A stretch of DNA of 53,995 bases from a virus: IMG/VR virus record IMGVR_UViG_3300035698_029023, positions 1 through 53,995 of that record; one strand, written 5' to 3'. The position numbers and the translations under genes are program-made. Numbering within the stretch: the first letter of the stretch is position 1; each line of letters opens with the position of its first letter. A model generated the notes under the pieces. That model saw only the letters and a program-made list of their open reading frames with translations, did no database searches and had not been told where the DNA came from. This document shows, piece by piece, positions 1 through 8,800 of this stretch.

Positions 1-1
1 G

Positions 2-145
2 GAGATCGTGACTGTGCTGCGCGCCATACTGGATTGCGTGGAACGAATTGAGGGGGTGCTAACCCGGAAACGCGAATCGGAGGTGTCACCCACGAAGATC
101 ATGGACGTTGACGGGCCGCTCGACAATGAGGCGGCCATAACCTAA
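2..145 (+). CDS. 3' end of an unidentified protein (truncated by window edge)
   Basis: An open frame enters from the left edge and stops with TAA at 143-145, giving the last 47 residues of a protein. The visible part has an amphipathic helix (VLRAILDCVERIEGVL) and an acidic, polar end. Its position directly before a small virion-type gene suggests a structural or head-assembly protein, but nothing identifies the family. It lies 25 bp upstream of the next start and on the same strand, so it probably belongs to the same late operon. Confidence 0.5.
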   Translation, partial: EIVTVLRAILDCVERIEGVLTRKRESEVSPTKIMDVDGPLDNEAAIT

Positions 146-170
146 ATCCCTTTTGTGTGGGAGCAAGAAC

Positions 171-614
171 ATGGCTTCTGGAACTTATAAAAACGGCGTG
201 AAGATTGACCTCGTGTACCAAGCGGCTGCCTGCCTGGTGGCGGCTGTTCCTGTCGGAACGGTATATGACCAAAACGGGGCGATCCATTCGGCCCAGACCA
301 CGGCGCTGACATCCTCAATGGCAGTAAGCGCCAACATGCTGTCCGGCGTGGCCGCCGGCCGCTACCTCGGATCGTTCACACCCGCCGCCGAGGGTAGCTG
401 GACCGTTGTCATCCAGGACAAGAACGGCGCCGGCGAGGTGTCGAAAACCTACGAGGTGTGCGGACACGACCTTGATTCCGTCGGTGACCAGTCCGCCGCC
501 AACAACTCGGCGATCACCTCGCAGCTTCTGCTTACGCAAAGCACGCTGGGCGGTTACATCAGCAACGTGGAATCGGCGGTCGATCTGATTTCCTCGGCGG
601 CAATCGTCAGCTAA
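171..614 (+). CDS. Small beta-rich virion protein (putative)
   Basis: 147 residues. ATG 171 is preferred over an upstream TTG because a GGGAG ribosome site lies about 7 nt before it. The sequence is rich in Val, Thr, Gly and Ser with alternating hydrophobic residues, and a segment around residues 60-100 (AGRYLGSFTPAAEG then SWTVVIQDKNG) resembles the immunoglobulin-like or beta-sandwich small proteins found in phage structural modules. The gene at 2160 has a comparable layout (a GLYYLDYTF-like strand, then GEFYEDG), so the two may be distant relatives on either side of a glycosyltransferase gene. Function in the particle is inferred from position only. Confidence 0.55.
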   Translation: MASGTYKNGVKIDLVYQAAACLVAAVPVGTVYDQNGAIHSAQTTALTSSMAVSANMLSGVAAGRYLGSFTPAAEGSWTVVIQDKNGAGEVSKTYEVCGHDLDSVGDQSAANNSAITSQLLLTQSTLGGYISNVESAVDLISSAAIVS

Positions 615-630
615 CCCAAGGGAGACACTG

Positions 631-2154
631 GTGAAGATAGCCCACTTTGCTGTATTCAGCCCGCACCAATCGGGAATGTATGCGACGGTCCGTGACCTGA
701 TCCTTGCGGAGCGCCTGCAAGGAATCGATGCGCAGTTCGTCGACTATAGCACCAATGAATCGGGCGCGATGTACAGCAAAGTGGGCCTGTCTGACGGAGA
801 CATCGTAACAGTGTCGCACGACTGGGCATTCAAGGAAGCTGACATCCTGGTCCGGCACGCGATGATCCCGATGCCGATCACCCAGGTCGGAATTCCCATG
901 ATCATGGCCTTGCATGGGCGGCCGGAGTATTCCTTCATGGAGGAGCACTACGGGCGGAATCCAGTGATGCAGATTATCACCCGCCACGAAGTGGATCGGT
1001 CGTATGCTGCATACGTGACGTTCTGGCCGGAGCATCTGCTGTTCTGGAATCTCATAATGCCGAAGCGACCGGTTGCCTATGTTCCTTGCCCGGTAGACCT
1101 AGTGCGGTTCAACCCGAGCGGTCCCAAATTCTCATCGTCACACTGGACAGGTGCCCCGAACGTCATGGTCGCGGATATGTGGCGAGAGGACATCACGCCG
1201 TTTTGCATGATCCCTGCAATGGAAACTTTCCGGCAAGCGTTCTGCAAAGACGCAAAGTTGCACCTCTTCGGCTCGCCGCCGGTAACTAAGGGCTTCACGG
1301 CACAACTGGGTCAGCGTCTTCGGGATAGCGGGCTCGTCGGCGAGGCCAACATGCTTGTGCCGTTTCTTGACAAGGTGTATCGGTCGGCAGACATCCTCGT
1401 CACGCCTCACCGGATCGCCACGCGGGTTATCAGAGAAGCCCTCGCGTCCGGTTGTCCGGTGGTTGCTGGCACCGGCTGTGCCTTCACGCCCTACACGGCT
1501 GATCCACGAGACCCCGACGCTTTCGCGGCGGCAGTGAATCGGTGTTGGGAAGACGTGCAAGAGCAGGACGGGATGAGGGTAGAGGCCCGCACGATGGCCG
1601 AGAAGTCGTTTGGCCTGGAGGCGACCGGCAAGGCCATGTTGGCTTTGGGCGAGAGGATTCTGCAATCTCCCGTGGCCGTGCGCCCTGCCCTTCAGTGGGC
1701 CGGGTATACGATCGACCCGACCGACTGGGTTGTTCTGCGGGACTTTCTGATCCAACAGGGGATCAAGAGCGTCGTAGAGATTGGCCCCGGCCTGTCAACC
1801 GAATTGATGGACAGGCTCGGAGTCAAGGTCTTGGCCTATGAGACTGATCCGATTTACACCGAACGTATCAGGCGCAGGGTCACGGCGGCAAACGTCGAGA
1901 TTCGACAATGGAACGGACAGCGGCTTCCCGACGTAGACGGAGAGCATGGCCTGGCGTTCATCGACGGGCCGGCGGGCGGGGAAACTCGCGAGCCTGCCTA
2001 CGCTGCGATCGCCCGCAGCAATGTCCCGTTCGTCGCTTGTCACGACTGCAAACGAGAGGCGGACAGAGAATGGATCGTCAAGTATTTCTCCGCTTGGACT
2101 GTAGTAGCGACTAACGACGAGTCCGTACAAGGTCTGCTGATCTTGAGAAGGTGA
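631..2154 (+). CDS. Two-domain glycosyltransferase (GT4-like) with C-terminal methyltransferase-like domain
   Basis: 507 residues, GTG start behind a GGAGA ribosome site. Residues 1 to about 345 read as a GT-B fold glycosyltransferase of the GT4 type: an N-terminal lobe starting MKIAHFAVFSPHQSG and a C-terminal lobe with a nucleotide-sugar-binding-like segment near residues 252-280 (DILVTPHRI, then REALASGCPVVAG). Residues 370-507 read as a Rossmann, SAM-methyltransferase-like fold with a glycine-rich motif at about 380 (VVEIGPGLSTEL) followed by an acidic strand end (VLAYETDP). Such proteins normally transfer sugars from nucleotide donors to glycans or proteins in the cytoplasm. Here the gene sits between two small virion-type genes, so virion or host-surface decoration is inferred. 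The methyltransferase-like part could be degenerate; donor and acceptor are unknown. Confidence 0.7.
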   Translation: MKIAHFAVFSPHQSGMYATVRDLILAERLQGIDAQFVDYSTNESGAMYSKVGLSDGDIVTVSHDWAFKEADILVRHAMIPMPITQVGIPMIMALHGRPEYSFMEEHYGRNPVMQIITRHEVDRSYAAYVTFWPEHLLFWNLIMPKRPVAYVPCPVDLVRFNPSGPKFSSSHWTGAPNVMVADMWREDITPFCMIPAMETFRQAFCKDAKLHLFGSPPVTKGFTAQLGQRLRDSGLVGEANMLVPFLDKVYRSADILVTPHRIATRVIREALASGCPVVAGTGCAFTPYTADPRDPDAFAAAVNRCWEDVQEQDGMRVEARTMAEKSFGLEATGKAMLALGERILQSPVAVRPALQWAGYTIDPTDWVVLRDFLIQQGIKSVVEIGPGLSTELMDRLGVKVLAYETDPIYTERIRRRVTAANVEIRQWNGQRLPDVDGEHGLAFIDGPAGGETREPAYAAIARSNVPFVACHDCKREADREWIVKYFSAWTVVATNDESVQGLLILRR

Positions 2155-2159
2155 ATTGA

Positions 2160-2642
2160 ATGTCCACGCTCTATGGAACAGGTTCGCACCGGATCGTCTA
2201 CAAGGCCGAGGGCTTCGCAACCGGCAAAACGGTTACGGCTTATCTGTGGAGCCCGACGTTGGTCAAATCCGCTTTGCAGACGTTGACGGAGGTGTCCGAC
2301 GGCCTGTACTACCTGGATTACACGTTCGCCGCAACGGGTACTTACTTCGGCGAATTCTACGAAGACGGCGTAGCGAAGACGGTCGGGACGTGGCGGGTGA
2401 CAAGCAAAACGGGTTACGGGCTTGCCGCTGACGGACTGGATGCGGTGGCCGTCACGGAGCCCGCTGGCCTGGCAACCAACTTCCGCGAGGTGATTTTGCA
2501 ATTGTACCGGCGCTTCTTTGGCAAGGGTGCCAAGTCGACAACACAAATCATTACCTACCAGGAAGACGGCAGCACGCCGGCTACCACACAGGCGATCACT
2601 GACGACGGGGCCGGAAACGAAACGCAGGGTGAGGCATCCTGA
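2160..2642 (+). CDS. Small virion protein, beta-sandwich type (putative)
   Basis: 160 residues; a GAGAAGG ribosome site precedes the ATG. The N-terminal half (SPTLVKSALQTLTEVSDG, then YYLDYTF and GTYFGEFYEDG) is a pattern common in small phage structural proteins with an Ig-like or baseplate-type beta fold. The C-terminal third contains a short helical stretch (REVILQLYRRFFGKGAK) and a strand pair that recurs in phage head-tail genes (TTQIITYQEDGSTPATTQ). It ends in TGA that overlaps the ATG of the next small gene by 1 bp, indicating translational coupling. The exact place in the virion is unknown. Confidence 0.6.
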   Translation: MSTLYGTGSHRIVYKAEGFATGKTVTAYLWSPTLVKSALQTLTEVSDGLYYLDYTFAATGTYFGEFYEDGVAKTVGTWRVTSKTGYGLAADGLDAVAVTEPAGLATNFREVILQLYRRFFGKGAKSTTQIITYQEDGSTPATTQAITDDGAGNETQGEAS

Positions 2643-2821
2643 TGGCGACCGGAATGAAACTCGTACGACTCGTGAACCTCTGGCCGCCGTTCGGGCATAT
2701 TGCCTCCAGGTTTGTGTATGTGATCCAATTTGGATCGGAGCGCCTGCAAAAGAGCGTGCTTGCAGACGAGTCCGCGAGTGATTCATATTTGTCGTCGGAA
2801 CAGATGAAGAAGTCAAACTAA
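2642..2821 (+). CDS. Small hypothetical protein
   Basis: 59 residues, beginning MATGMKLVRLVNLWPPF and ending EQMKKSN. The ATG overlaps the TGA of the preceding gene, the usual coupling in this genome, which supports it as a real gene despite its size. It has no obvious membrane span: the middle (IASRFVYVIQF) is hydrophobic but short. No family is recognised. The 59-bp gap to the next gene contains no clear signal. Confidence 0.45.
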   Translation: MATGMKLVRLVNLWPPFGHIASRFVYVIQFGSERLQKSVLADESASDSYLSSEQMKKSN

Positions 2822-2880
2822 GTAGTGAAGTCATCATGGATTGTTGACTGCGGCGAACAGTGTGTGATTCGGGGTGACCT

Positions 2881-3828
2881 ATGTCTCTATCGTCAGTTGA
2901 CCGGCGCGTCCGTGAGAACACCTCGGCGGTCTATACGGCCACCCTGAAGGACCAGGATGGCACCGTGATTGCCGCCGGATCTCTCGATGTGCTGACCTTG
3001 ACGCTGTACAACGACAAGGATGGGACGATCATCAACAGTCGTTCCGAGCAGGACGTGCTCAACGCGAACAACGTGACGGTCGATTCGAGCGGCGGATTGA
3101 TCTGGGTTGTCCAGCCGGCCGACAACGTCATCGTGGACACGTCTCTTGTTCCAGGTCAGATCGAGACGCACTACGCCCTGTTTGCTTGGACATGGGATTC
3201 CAGTGCAAAGCAGGGAAGCCACGGGGTACAGATCGACGTTCTTCAGGTGGACGAGGTCACGCTGTCTGCCGGTCCCACGATCATCTCAAGTTGGGGCGGT
3301 GGTACAAGCAATTCGTATGTTGCGTTGACCGCGGCCAACTCGTTCATTGTCAACTGTGTGCTTGACCACTCTGCCTGGGACTCCGCAAGTTCGGACCAGC
3401 GATGCGCCGCTCTGATGGAGGCTGTTCGGGACATCGATGCGCGCCAATATTTCTACACGAAGTACCTTAGCACGCAGATCCTGGAGTTTCCTCGTGCGAT
3501 TGGGCTTTCCTGGTCTGATTCTATCGGTGCTTGGGACCCGACGAACCTTTCCACCACCGAGACGAGGATGCAGCGAGATGTGGAGCAGGCATGCTGTCAC
3601 CAGGCGCTCTTCTTGCTCCAGCAGCAGGCCAAAAGTGCCCACGCAACGCTCCGCGATGTTGGTGTGACGAACGTCAAGCGGAAGGTGGGGCCTGTGGAGG
3701 AGGAGTTCCGGTACGCCAGTCCTACAGAGGATGCCGGGCGTCCCGGAGGAGGCAAGAGGCCGCTCTGCATGGAATCGCTGCAACTGCTTTCCGATTGGAT
3801 TACTTCCAAGAGGATTTATCGCGCGTGA
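2881..3828 (+). CDS. Head-tail connector protein with N-terminal Ig-like domain (DnaT-like/adaptor family)
   Basis: 315 residues in two parts. Residues 1-125 form a beta-rich Ig-like segment (TSAVYTATLKDQDGTVI, then TLTLYNDKDG), similar to those decorating phage structural proteins. Residues about 140-300 match the phage adaptor often annotated as putative DnaT-like or head-tail connector protein: NSYVALTAANSFI followed by a helix with AWDSASSDQRCAALMEAVRDI and a second helix (EQACCHQALFLLQQQA). The family forms the ring beneath the portal. Its place before the head-closure, minor-capsid and tail-completion genes agrees. The fusion of an Ig-like part to the adaptor is somewhat unusual. Confidence 0.65.
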   Translation: MSLSSVDRRVRENTSAVYTATLKDQDGTVIAAGSLDVLTLTLYNDKDGTIINSRSEQDVLNANNVTVDSSGGLIWVVQPADNVIVDTSLVPGQIETHYALFAWTWDSSAKQGSHGVQIDVLQVDEVTLSAGPTIISSWGGGTSNSYVALTAANSFIVNCVLDHSAWDSASSDQRCAALMEAVRDIDARQYFYTKYLSTQILEFPRAIGLSWSDSIGAWDPTNLSTTETRMQRDVEQACCHQALFLLQQQAKSAHATLRDVGVTNVKRKVGPVEEEFRYASPTEDAGRPGGGKRPLCMESLQLLSDWITSKRIYRA

Positions 3829-4184
3829 GTTTTATTCAGTCCCTTTCCGACTTCCTGACGCACTGTGGCCAGGTTCACCAGGTGACCCGGTCTGGGGCTG
3901 GGGCTACGTCGGTTACGACCATGAACACTCTTTCTTGTTTTGCCTACTTTGGCAATCTGGATCGGGTCGTTGAGGGGGACTACCAGAGAACGCGCCCCTT
4001 TGGGTGGTCGGTACTGTTTCCGTCCGATGCGAGGACCTGTGTTGTTGTCGGGTCCCTGGTGACGGCCGTGCTTGATGCGGAGGATCTGACGGTGCTCAGC
4101 ACGGCGACCGTCAAGACGGTAAACCCTTACCGGCACTGGAACGAGGGTCTTGATTTCATCATTGCCGAGGTAAAGCCGAACTAA
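3825..4184 (+). CDS. Putative head-closure (head-tail stopper) protein
   Basis: 119 residues from GTG 3825, whose codon overlaps the TGA of the connector gene (GTGA). An upstream start would run deep into the connector gene and is not needed. The product is mostly beta (GWSVLFPSDARTCVVVGS) and lacks a recognisable motif. Size and position between the connector and the minor capsid gene match head-closure or stopper proteins of siphoviruses, so the role is inferred from synteny. Confidence 0.5.
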   Translation: MSFIQSLSDFLTHCGQVHQVTRSGAGATSVTTMNTLSCFAYFGNLDRVVEGDYQRTRPFGWSVLFPSDARTCVVVGSLVTAVLDAEDLTVLSTATVKTVNPYRHWNEGLDFIIAEVKPN

Positions 4185-4189
4185 GATCA

Positions 4190-5098
4190 ATGGATGCCAG
4201 AGTTGAAGAACTTGTTGATCTCTATGCCGAGAAGTCGGATGAGATCGCTGATCTGATGACCGACTTGGCGCTTGCCGGGCGCGATGATCAGAAGAAGCGG
4301 GCCATCCTGGCGCTGATCCTTCTCGTGCTGGATCGCCTTCGCAGGACCACGTTGACTTGGTCTGAGGAGACCGCTGAGGAGATCTATCGAGAAGCGGATC
4401 GGGAGGCGTCCCTCGCGCTTGAGGAGGTGGGTCTCCTGGAATTCGCCGACTGGGCCCCTGAATGTGACGAGGAGATCCAGCGGATCGTTTCGGGGCACGC
4501 CGTCTACTTCGACGATGCGCTTACCTCGGTTCGTTCCCTGGCTTCCAGGATCCACCAGGGTAGGTTGCCGACTGACATGGTTTCCGGTCGGAATCGGATG
4601 GCGCTGTTGCTGGGAACGCTTTCGGTTGTTGGGATGGCAAATCTTCGTCCTCGTCTGCGGCAGCAACTTCGGCACCGTACGGTGGGAATCATTGCCTCCG
4701 ATGCGAGGCTGCGACGGTTTTCTCCGGATTACTACGCGATGCTGGTGGCGGAGCACATGAGGGCAGATGCCATTTCCCGCGCGACCATTTCTCGGAGCAT
4801 GCTGAATGGACAGGACCTGGTGAAGGTCAGTCCCAACCCAAGCACGATCGGAGATTACTGCGACGAGTACCGCGGGAAGGTCTTCTCGATCAGTGGGCTG
4901 GATCCCCGTTATCCTCCGGTGGCCTCGCTTCCGAGTGGGGGCTGCCCAATGCACCCCAACTGTCATCACACGCTCCAGGTGTACGATGGTGTTGATGATC
5001 GTGGTTTGGTGAATCCGGCGTTCACGCAGTTGGCTGCTACCGGGACGGCGGGTCCAAACGAGTTCCAGCGGCTGTGGAGGGGAAGCAGTGGGCATTAA
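4190..5098 (+). CDS. Minor capsid / head morphogenesis protein
   Basis: 302 residues, starting 5 nt after the previous stop. The N-terminal half is charged and helical. The C-terminal part carries the signature of phage minor-capsid/head-morphogenesis proteins (SPP1 gp7 or Mu gpF type): a conserved DYCDEYRGKVFSISG block, then GGCPMHPNCHHTLQV with the typical HPNC(R/H)H metal-like motif near residue 265. These proteins act in capsid assembly and DNA ejection. The gene overlaps the next by 11 bp. The family assignment is by motif; the order, after the connector rather than next to the portal, is slightly unusual. Confidence 0.65.
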   Translation: MDARVEELVDLYAEKSDEIADLMTDLALAGRDDQKKRAILALILLVLDRLRRTTLTWSEETAEEIYREADREASLALEEVGLLEFADWAPECDEEIQRIVSGHAVYFDDALTSVRSLASRIHQGRLPTDMVSGRNRMALLLGTLSVVGMANLRPRLRQQLRHRTVGIIASDARLRRFSPDYYAMLVAEHMRADAISRATISRSMLNGQDLVKVSPNPSTIGDYCDEYRGKVFSISGLDPRYPPVASLPSGGCPMHPNCHHTLQVYDGVDDRGLVNPAFTQLAATGTAGPNEFQRLWRGSSGH

Positions 5099-5621
5099 GG
5101 TGAAGGGACTTGAGCAGGTGATGTCGAGGATCCAGCAGATCCCGGAGCGGTTGCAGCGCGGGGCGGAGATGTGGGTGCGCACGGTCACGCATCATGCGGC
5201 GGAGCGTGCCGAGGTGAATGCCCCTATTCTCTCGGGTCAGTTGCGGGCCAAGACGATTCCCGTACCGTTGAAGATTGCAAAAAATCACGTTGAAGGGGGG
5301 GTGCGCAGTTTTGCCGTCAATCCGCGGACCGGGGACGAGTATGCCCACCTGATGCACGAGTTCCAATTTCCGGCGGGAGGGTTCATTTGGCGACTGGGGC
5401 CCAAGACCCAGATGCAGCCTAAGACGGTTGAGGGGGGTCCCGGGGGCAAGTACATCAAGAGAGTTGTCGATTACCACGAAGAGAACTACCAAGCTTTGCT
5501 GGCGGTTTTTGTTACGAAAGCGCTAAAAGGAGAACCAGTAACTGGAGGATTGACAGGTGTTGTTGCTGTTGATGGGGCAATGCAGCCCTCTTCGCCAGCG
5601 GCGGCGGTCACAGGTAGCTGA
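5088..5621 (+). CDS. Tail-completion / HK97 gp10-like protein
   Basis: 177 residues from GTG 5088, preceded by a GGAGG ribosome site. The pattern is that of the HK97 gp10-like family: an N-terminal helix with KGLEQVMSRIQQIPERLQRG, then VNAPILSGQLRAK (apparently the family's P-(I/V)-x-(T/S)-G-x-L-R block) and a YAHLMHEFQFP strand. The family forms the first ring of the tail or completes the neck. The C-terminal 35 residues (Ala/Gly/Val/Pro-rich) look like a flexible extension. It is followed immediately by a giant glycosyltransferase gene with 12 bp between stop and start. Confidence 0.65.
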   Translation: MGIKVKGLEQVMSRIQQIPERLQRGAEMWVRTVTHHAAERAEVNAPILSGQLRAKTIPVPLKIAKNHVEGGVRSFAVNPRTGDEYAHLMHEFQFPAGGFIWRLGPKTQMQPKTVEGGPGGKYIKRVVDYHEENYQALLAVFVTKALKGEPVTGGLTGVVAVDGAMQPSSPAAAVTGS

Positions 5622-5633
5622 GTGAGGTCCACG

Positions 5634-8579
5634 ATGCTTTTTGGTTTTGTCACTTCTGGTTTGAAATTCAACGGAGATTCTCTCAAGCGAGGGGCGCTAG
5701 GAGGCAGCGAAACGGCCATGATTTGCATGGCATCTGAGTTGTCGAAGCGGGGACACGATGTCCGTGTGTTTTGCGAATGCGATGCGCCTGGTGACTACGG
5801 AGGTGTTCGGTACCTGACCCGGGAGGAGTTTGCTGCTCAGGTGGCGGTTCGTCCCTTTGACGTGTTGGTTGCCAGCCGCTGGCCGCAGTTCTTGTCGATT
5901 CCTTCTCAGGTGGGTCTGCGTGTTCTGTGGAACCACGACGTGGTCGGCAAGAAGGAGGACTTCATGCCGGTCCTCTGGCAAACCGACTTGTTGCTGTGCC
6001 TGTCCGACTACCACGTCGAGGACTGGTGCCGGGCGGCTCCGGAACTTCGCCCGCACATCTGGAAGACTTCCAACGGGGTCGACAAGGATCTCATCCAGGC
6101 CAACCTCCGTCGCAAGGTTCCGAACAAACTCATCTACACGAGTCGTCCGGAGCGGGGACTGCTCTGTCTGTTGCAGGATATCATGCCGAAACTCTGGGAG
6201 AAGAAGCCCGAGTTGCGGCTGCACTACTGTTCCTACGATCTCGGTGCAGCGATGGAACTGCCAGACGAGATCAAGGCAGTCCATGCCCATTGCGAAGGAT
6301 TGGCCAGGCAGTACGGGGACATGGTCGTGAACATGGGCGGGCTAACGAAGGAGGATCTCTATCGCCAGATGTCCAGCGCCCAGTTGCTGTTGTATCCGAC
6401 GAATTTTCCCGAGATCAGTTGTATCGGTGCAATAGAGGCACAGGCGCTGGGTCTGCCGCTTGTTACTTCTGATTCTTTCGCCCTGTCCGAGACGGTTGGT
6501 GCCGGCGGCATCAAGATTTCTGGGACTCCGGACGATCCGGAGTACGTTGACAAGTTCGTCGAGGCAACCCTGCGGGTGCTCGACGACAAGCAGGAGTATG
6601 CGAAACTTGCCGAGGGAGGGCCACAGTGGGTCAAGGATCAGGGATACACGTGGGATCGTGTCGCTGCTTCCTGGGAAGCGAAATTTTCCGGGATTCTCGA
6701 CAAGCGCTACCGAGGAAACCGGGTTGCCGTGGTCAAGGAGTTGCTGCGGAACAACGACCTCGGTACGGCGGGGCTCGTTGCTCGAAAGGAAGTCAAGGAG
6801 ATGGTGCCCGCCGTTGACCAGATGATCTCCGAGGTTGCCGTTGCCGACGTTTCTCCCGAGGAACTGCTGAAGCAGTACAAGGGTTCTCTGTCGCGATTTA
6901 ACCAGCTCTTCCAATTTCTTGCCTCGGAGGGTTTCGAGGGAACGTTGCTGGATCTGGACTCTGGGCATCTCTCGTTCGGGCTTGTTGCTTCCAAAGCCCT
7001 TCCCAATGTAAAGGTGTCTGTGGTTGCGAGGGACTTCGAGGTGGCCAAGAGTCTGGAATGCTACTGTGAGCGGAGCAAGTTGGAGGTGGACCTCCGCACC
7101 GCTGACACCCCGTTTGCCGATGAGCTGGGCAAGTTTGATGCGGTCTATGTGGGGCACGCGCCCGACATGGCGGCCGATCCGCAGGCGTATCTGCGGCGGG
7201 TGCAGGAACGGTGGGTGAAGGACGGAGGTCTGGTGGTGTTTTCTACACGGTTCGGAACGACCAGGCAGAAGGTTGCCAGCGCTCCGGAGCGGGTGTGGAA
7301 CCTCGGTTCTCTGGACTGGGAGCAGATTCTCCGGGAAACCCAGTTCTGGCTTGCCTTTGCTGACGACCGCACCGATCCTGGGGAGGATATCCGCGGACAC
7401 TGGTGTGGTGTTTTTCACAAGGCGAAGAAGTTTGGCAAGATCGACTTGCAGTCCAAGGTGCGCAGGACTCGTCCCTACCAGGAACTTGCCTTGTGCATGA
7501 TCACGAGGAACGAGGAGGACTCGATCCTTGCTTCGCTGAAGACTGCCAGTGTGGTTGTGGACACGATCGTGGTGGCGGACTCGAAGAGTGACGATCGTAC
7601 GGCTGAGTTTGCGAGAGAGTTCGGTGCCGAGGTGCGTCTCATCGACTTCGACAATTTTTCCCAGGCGCGAAATGCTTCCCGGGAGGGCGTTGATGCGGAC
7701 TGGATCTTGTGGTTTGATGCCGACGAGCGGCTGGTCGGAAGTCCTAGTCTCCGCGGGTACCTGAGCACGGCGATCTTCAACGGTTTTGCCATCCCGCAGC
7801 GGCATCTGATGCTGGACCTGCAAGGCTCCCACGACCTCCCTGTGCGGTTGTTCCGTAACCTTCCGAACTACCAGTGGACCGGGATGATCCACGAGCATGC
7901 GGAGGATATCTCCGAACAGCCCTTCGATGCTGATATCATGCCGGCGATGGTCCTTCCCGATGTGGACATCGCGCATTACGGGTACCTCAACGAAAAGCAG
8001 CGGAGGCAGAAGTGCTCTTACAGGAACATGCAACTGCTGCGGAAGGATATCGAGCAGTGTGCCTCAAAGGGCCGGATGCTCACATGGGTACTGGTGATCC
8101 GGGATTACCTGAACATGGTCAAATGGACGTTGCCCAAGAACGGGGGGCGGATTCGGGAGAACTCACGCGAGCACGAGTTGATCTCGGCGGCCGTCTTAAC
8201 CTATCTGAAGCACTTTTCCGGGGAGCGGACCAAGTATTGGGAGTTGGCCGAACCGATGTACCAGGAGGCGCTGATGCTTCTGGGCCGGAACAAGTTGTCC
8301 CCTGTCGGATTCAGTGTTCCGCCGCTTCACATCGAGTTGGAACTGGCGGGTGCTTTGGGGGGACTTAACCTGAAGCAGTCGGTCAAGCCCAAGAGACAGT
8401 GGTTTGTGTGCCAGGAGGAGTTCCGGCAGTTTATGGCCAACAAGTCGTTACAGATCCTGGTCGGTACCGGAATGGCTGCCGAGGAGGAGTGTGGCGGGGA
8501 TGCTGCGAGGTACATTCCGGAGATTACACAACTCCCAGATGCCGTCTCGCTTCTTGAACAGGGGGTGAATTTGACATGA
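5634..8579 (+). CDS. Trifunctional glycosyltransferase: GT4-like + methyltransferase-like + GT2-like domains
   Basis: 981 residues. ATG 5634 is chosen because a GAGG ribosome site lies 6 nt upstream; a GTG at 5622 would add four residues. Residues 1 to about 355 are a GT-B/GT4-type transferase with GGSET near the N terminus and an E-x7-E motif around 259 (EISCIGAIEAQALGLP). Residues about 430-580 form a Rossmann-like block resembling a SAM methyltransferase (LLDLDSGHLSFG, then FDAVYVGHA), perhaps degenerate. Residues about 616-830 are a GT2-type domain (LALCMITRNEEDSI, then VVADSKSDDRTAEFA, and a FDADER metal site near 692). A helical C terminus follows. Three catalytic units in one phage chain imply ordered building of a short glycan. 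It interrupts the head-tail gene run, so decoration of virion proteins is inferred. Confidence 0.75.
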   Translation: MLFGFVTSGLKFNGDSLKRGALGGSETAMICMASELSKRGHDVRVFCECDAPGDYGGVRYLTREEFAAQVAVRPFDVLVASRWPQFLSIPSQVGLRVLWNHDVVGKKEDFMPVLWQTDLLLCLSDYHVEDWCRAAPELRPHIWKTSNGVDKDLIQANLRRKVPNKLIYTSRPERGLLCLLQDIMPKLWEKKPELRLHYCSYDLGAAMELPDEIKAVHAHCEGLARQYGDMVVNMGGLTKEDLYRQMSSAQLLLYPTNFPEISCIGAIEAQALGLPLVTSDSFALSETVGAGGIKISGTPDDPEYVDKFVEATLRVLDDKQEYAKLAEGGPQWVKDQGYTWDRVAASWEAKFSGILDKRYRGNRVAVVKELLRNNDLGTAGLVARKEVKEMVPAVDQMISEVAVADVSPEELLKQYKGSLSRFNQLFQFLASEGFEGTLLDLDSGHLSFGLVASKALPNVKVSVVARDFEVAKSLECYCERSKLEVDLRTADTPFADELGKFDAVYVGHAPDMAADPQAYLRRVQERWVKDGGLVVFSTRFGTTRQKVASAPERVWNLGSLDWEQILRETQFWLAFADDRTDPGEDIRGHWCGVFHKAKKFGKIDLQSKVRRTRPYQELALCMITRNEEDSILASLKTASVVVDTIVVADSKSDDRTAEFAREFGAEVRLIDFDNFSQARNASREGVDADWILWFDADERLVGSPSLRGYLSTAIFNGFAIPQRHLMLDLQGSHDLPVRLFRNLPNYQWTGMIHEHAEDISEQPFDADIMPAMVLPDVDIAHYGYLNEKQRRQKCSYRNMQLLRKDIEQCASKGRMLTWVLVIRDYLNMVKWTLPKNGGRIRENSREHELISAAVLTYLKHFSGERTKYWELAEPMYQEALMLLGRNKLSPVGFSVPPLHIELELAGALGGLNLKQSVKPKRQWFVCQEEFRQFMANKSLQILVGTGMAAEEECGGDAARYIPEITQLPDAVSLLEQGVNLT

Positions 8580-8800
8580 TGAACCACGTCCAGCAGCGGT
8601 CCATCATTGATAAGGTGGTTGCGCGGCTCCAGCGCGAGGGGTACTACGGTAACCTGGTGCTTCAGTTTCGTGAGGGGAACTGGGTGCTCGCTCGGCATGA
8701 GCAGACATCGCTTCCCGAGGCGATTGCGAAGGGAGGCGTTACGCTCCTTACCCTCCCAGGAGATACCAGAGATGGCGAAAAAGCGCACGGTGGTTCGTAA
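8576..8800 (+). CDS. Small hypothetical protein
   Basis: 74 residues. The ATG at 8576 overlaps the stop of the glycosyltransferase (ATGA), with a second in-frame ATG at 8579. Charged, with one helix (SIIDKVVARLQREGYYG) and a short beta pattern (NLVLQFREGNWVLARHEQ). It may be an accessory of the glycosyltransferase or of tail assembly; no family is recognised. Its 3' end overlaps the next tiny gene by 29 bp. Confidence 0.5.
   Translation: MMNHVQQRSIIDKVVARLQREGYYGNLVLQFREGNWVLARHEQTSLPEAIAKGGVTLLTLPGDTRDGEKAHGGS

Noticed and set aside
6342-8033. Long antisense open frame on the - strand through the 5634 glycosyltransferase
   Set aside because: No motif, no ribosome site, and the + strand frame has clear transferase motifs; a by-product of high GC codon use.
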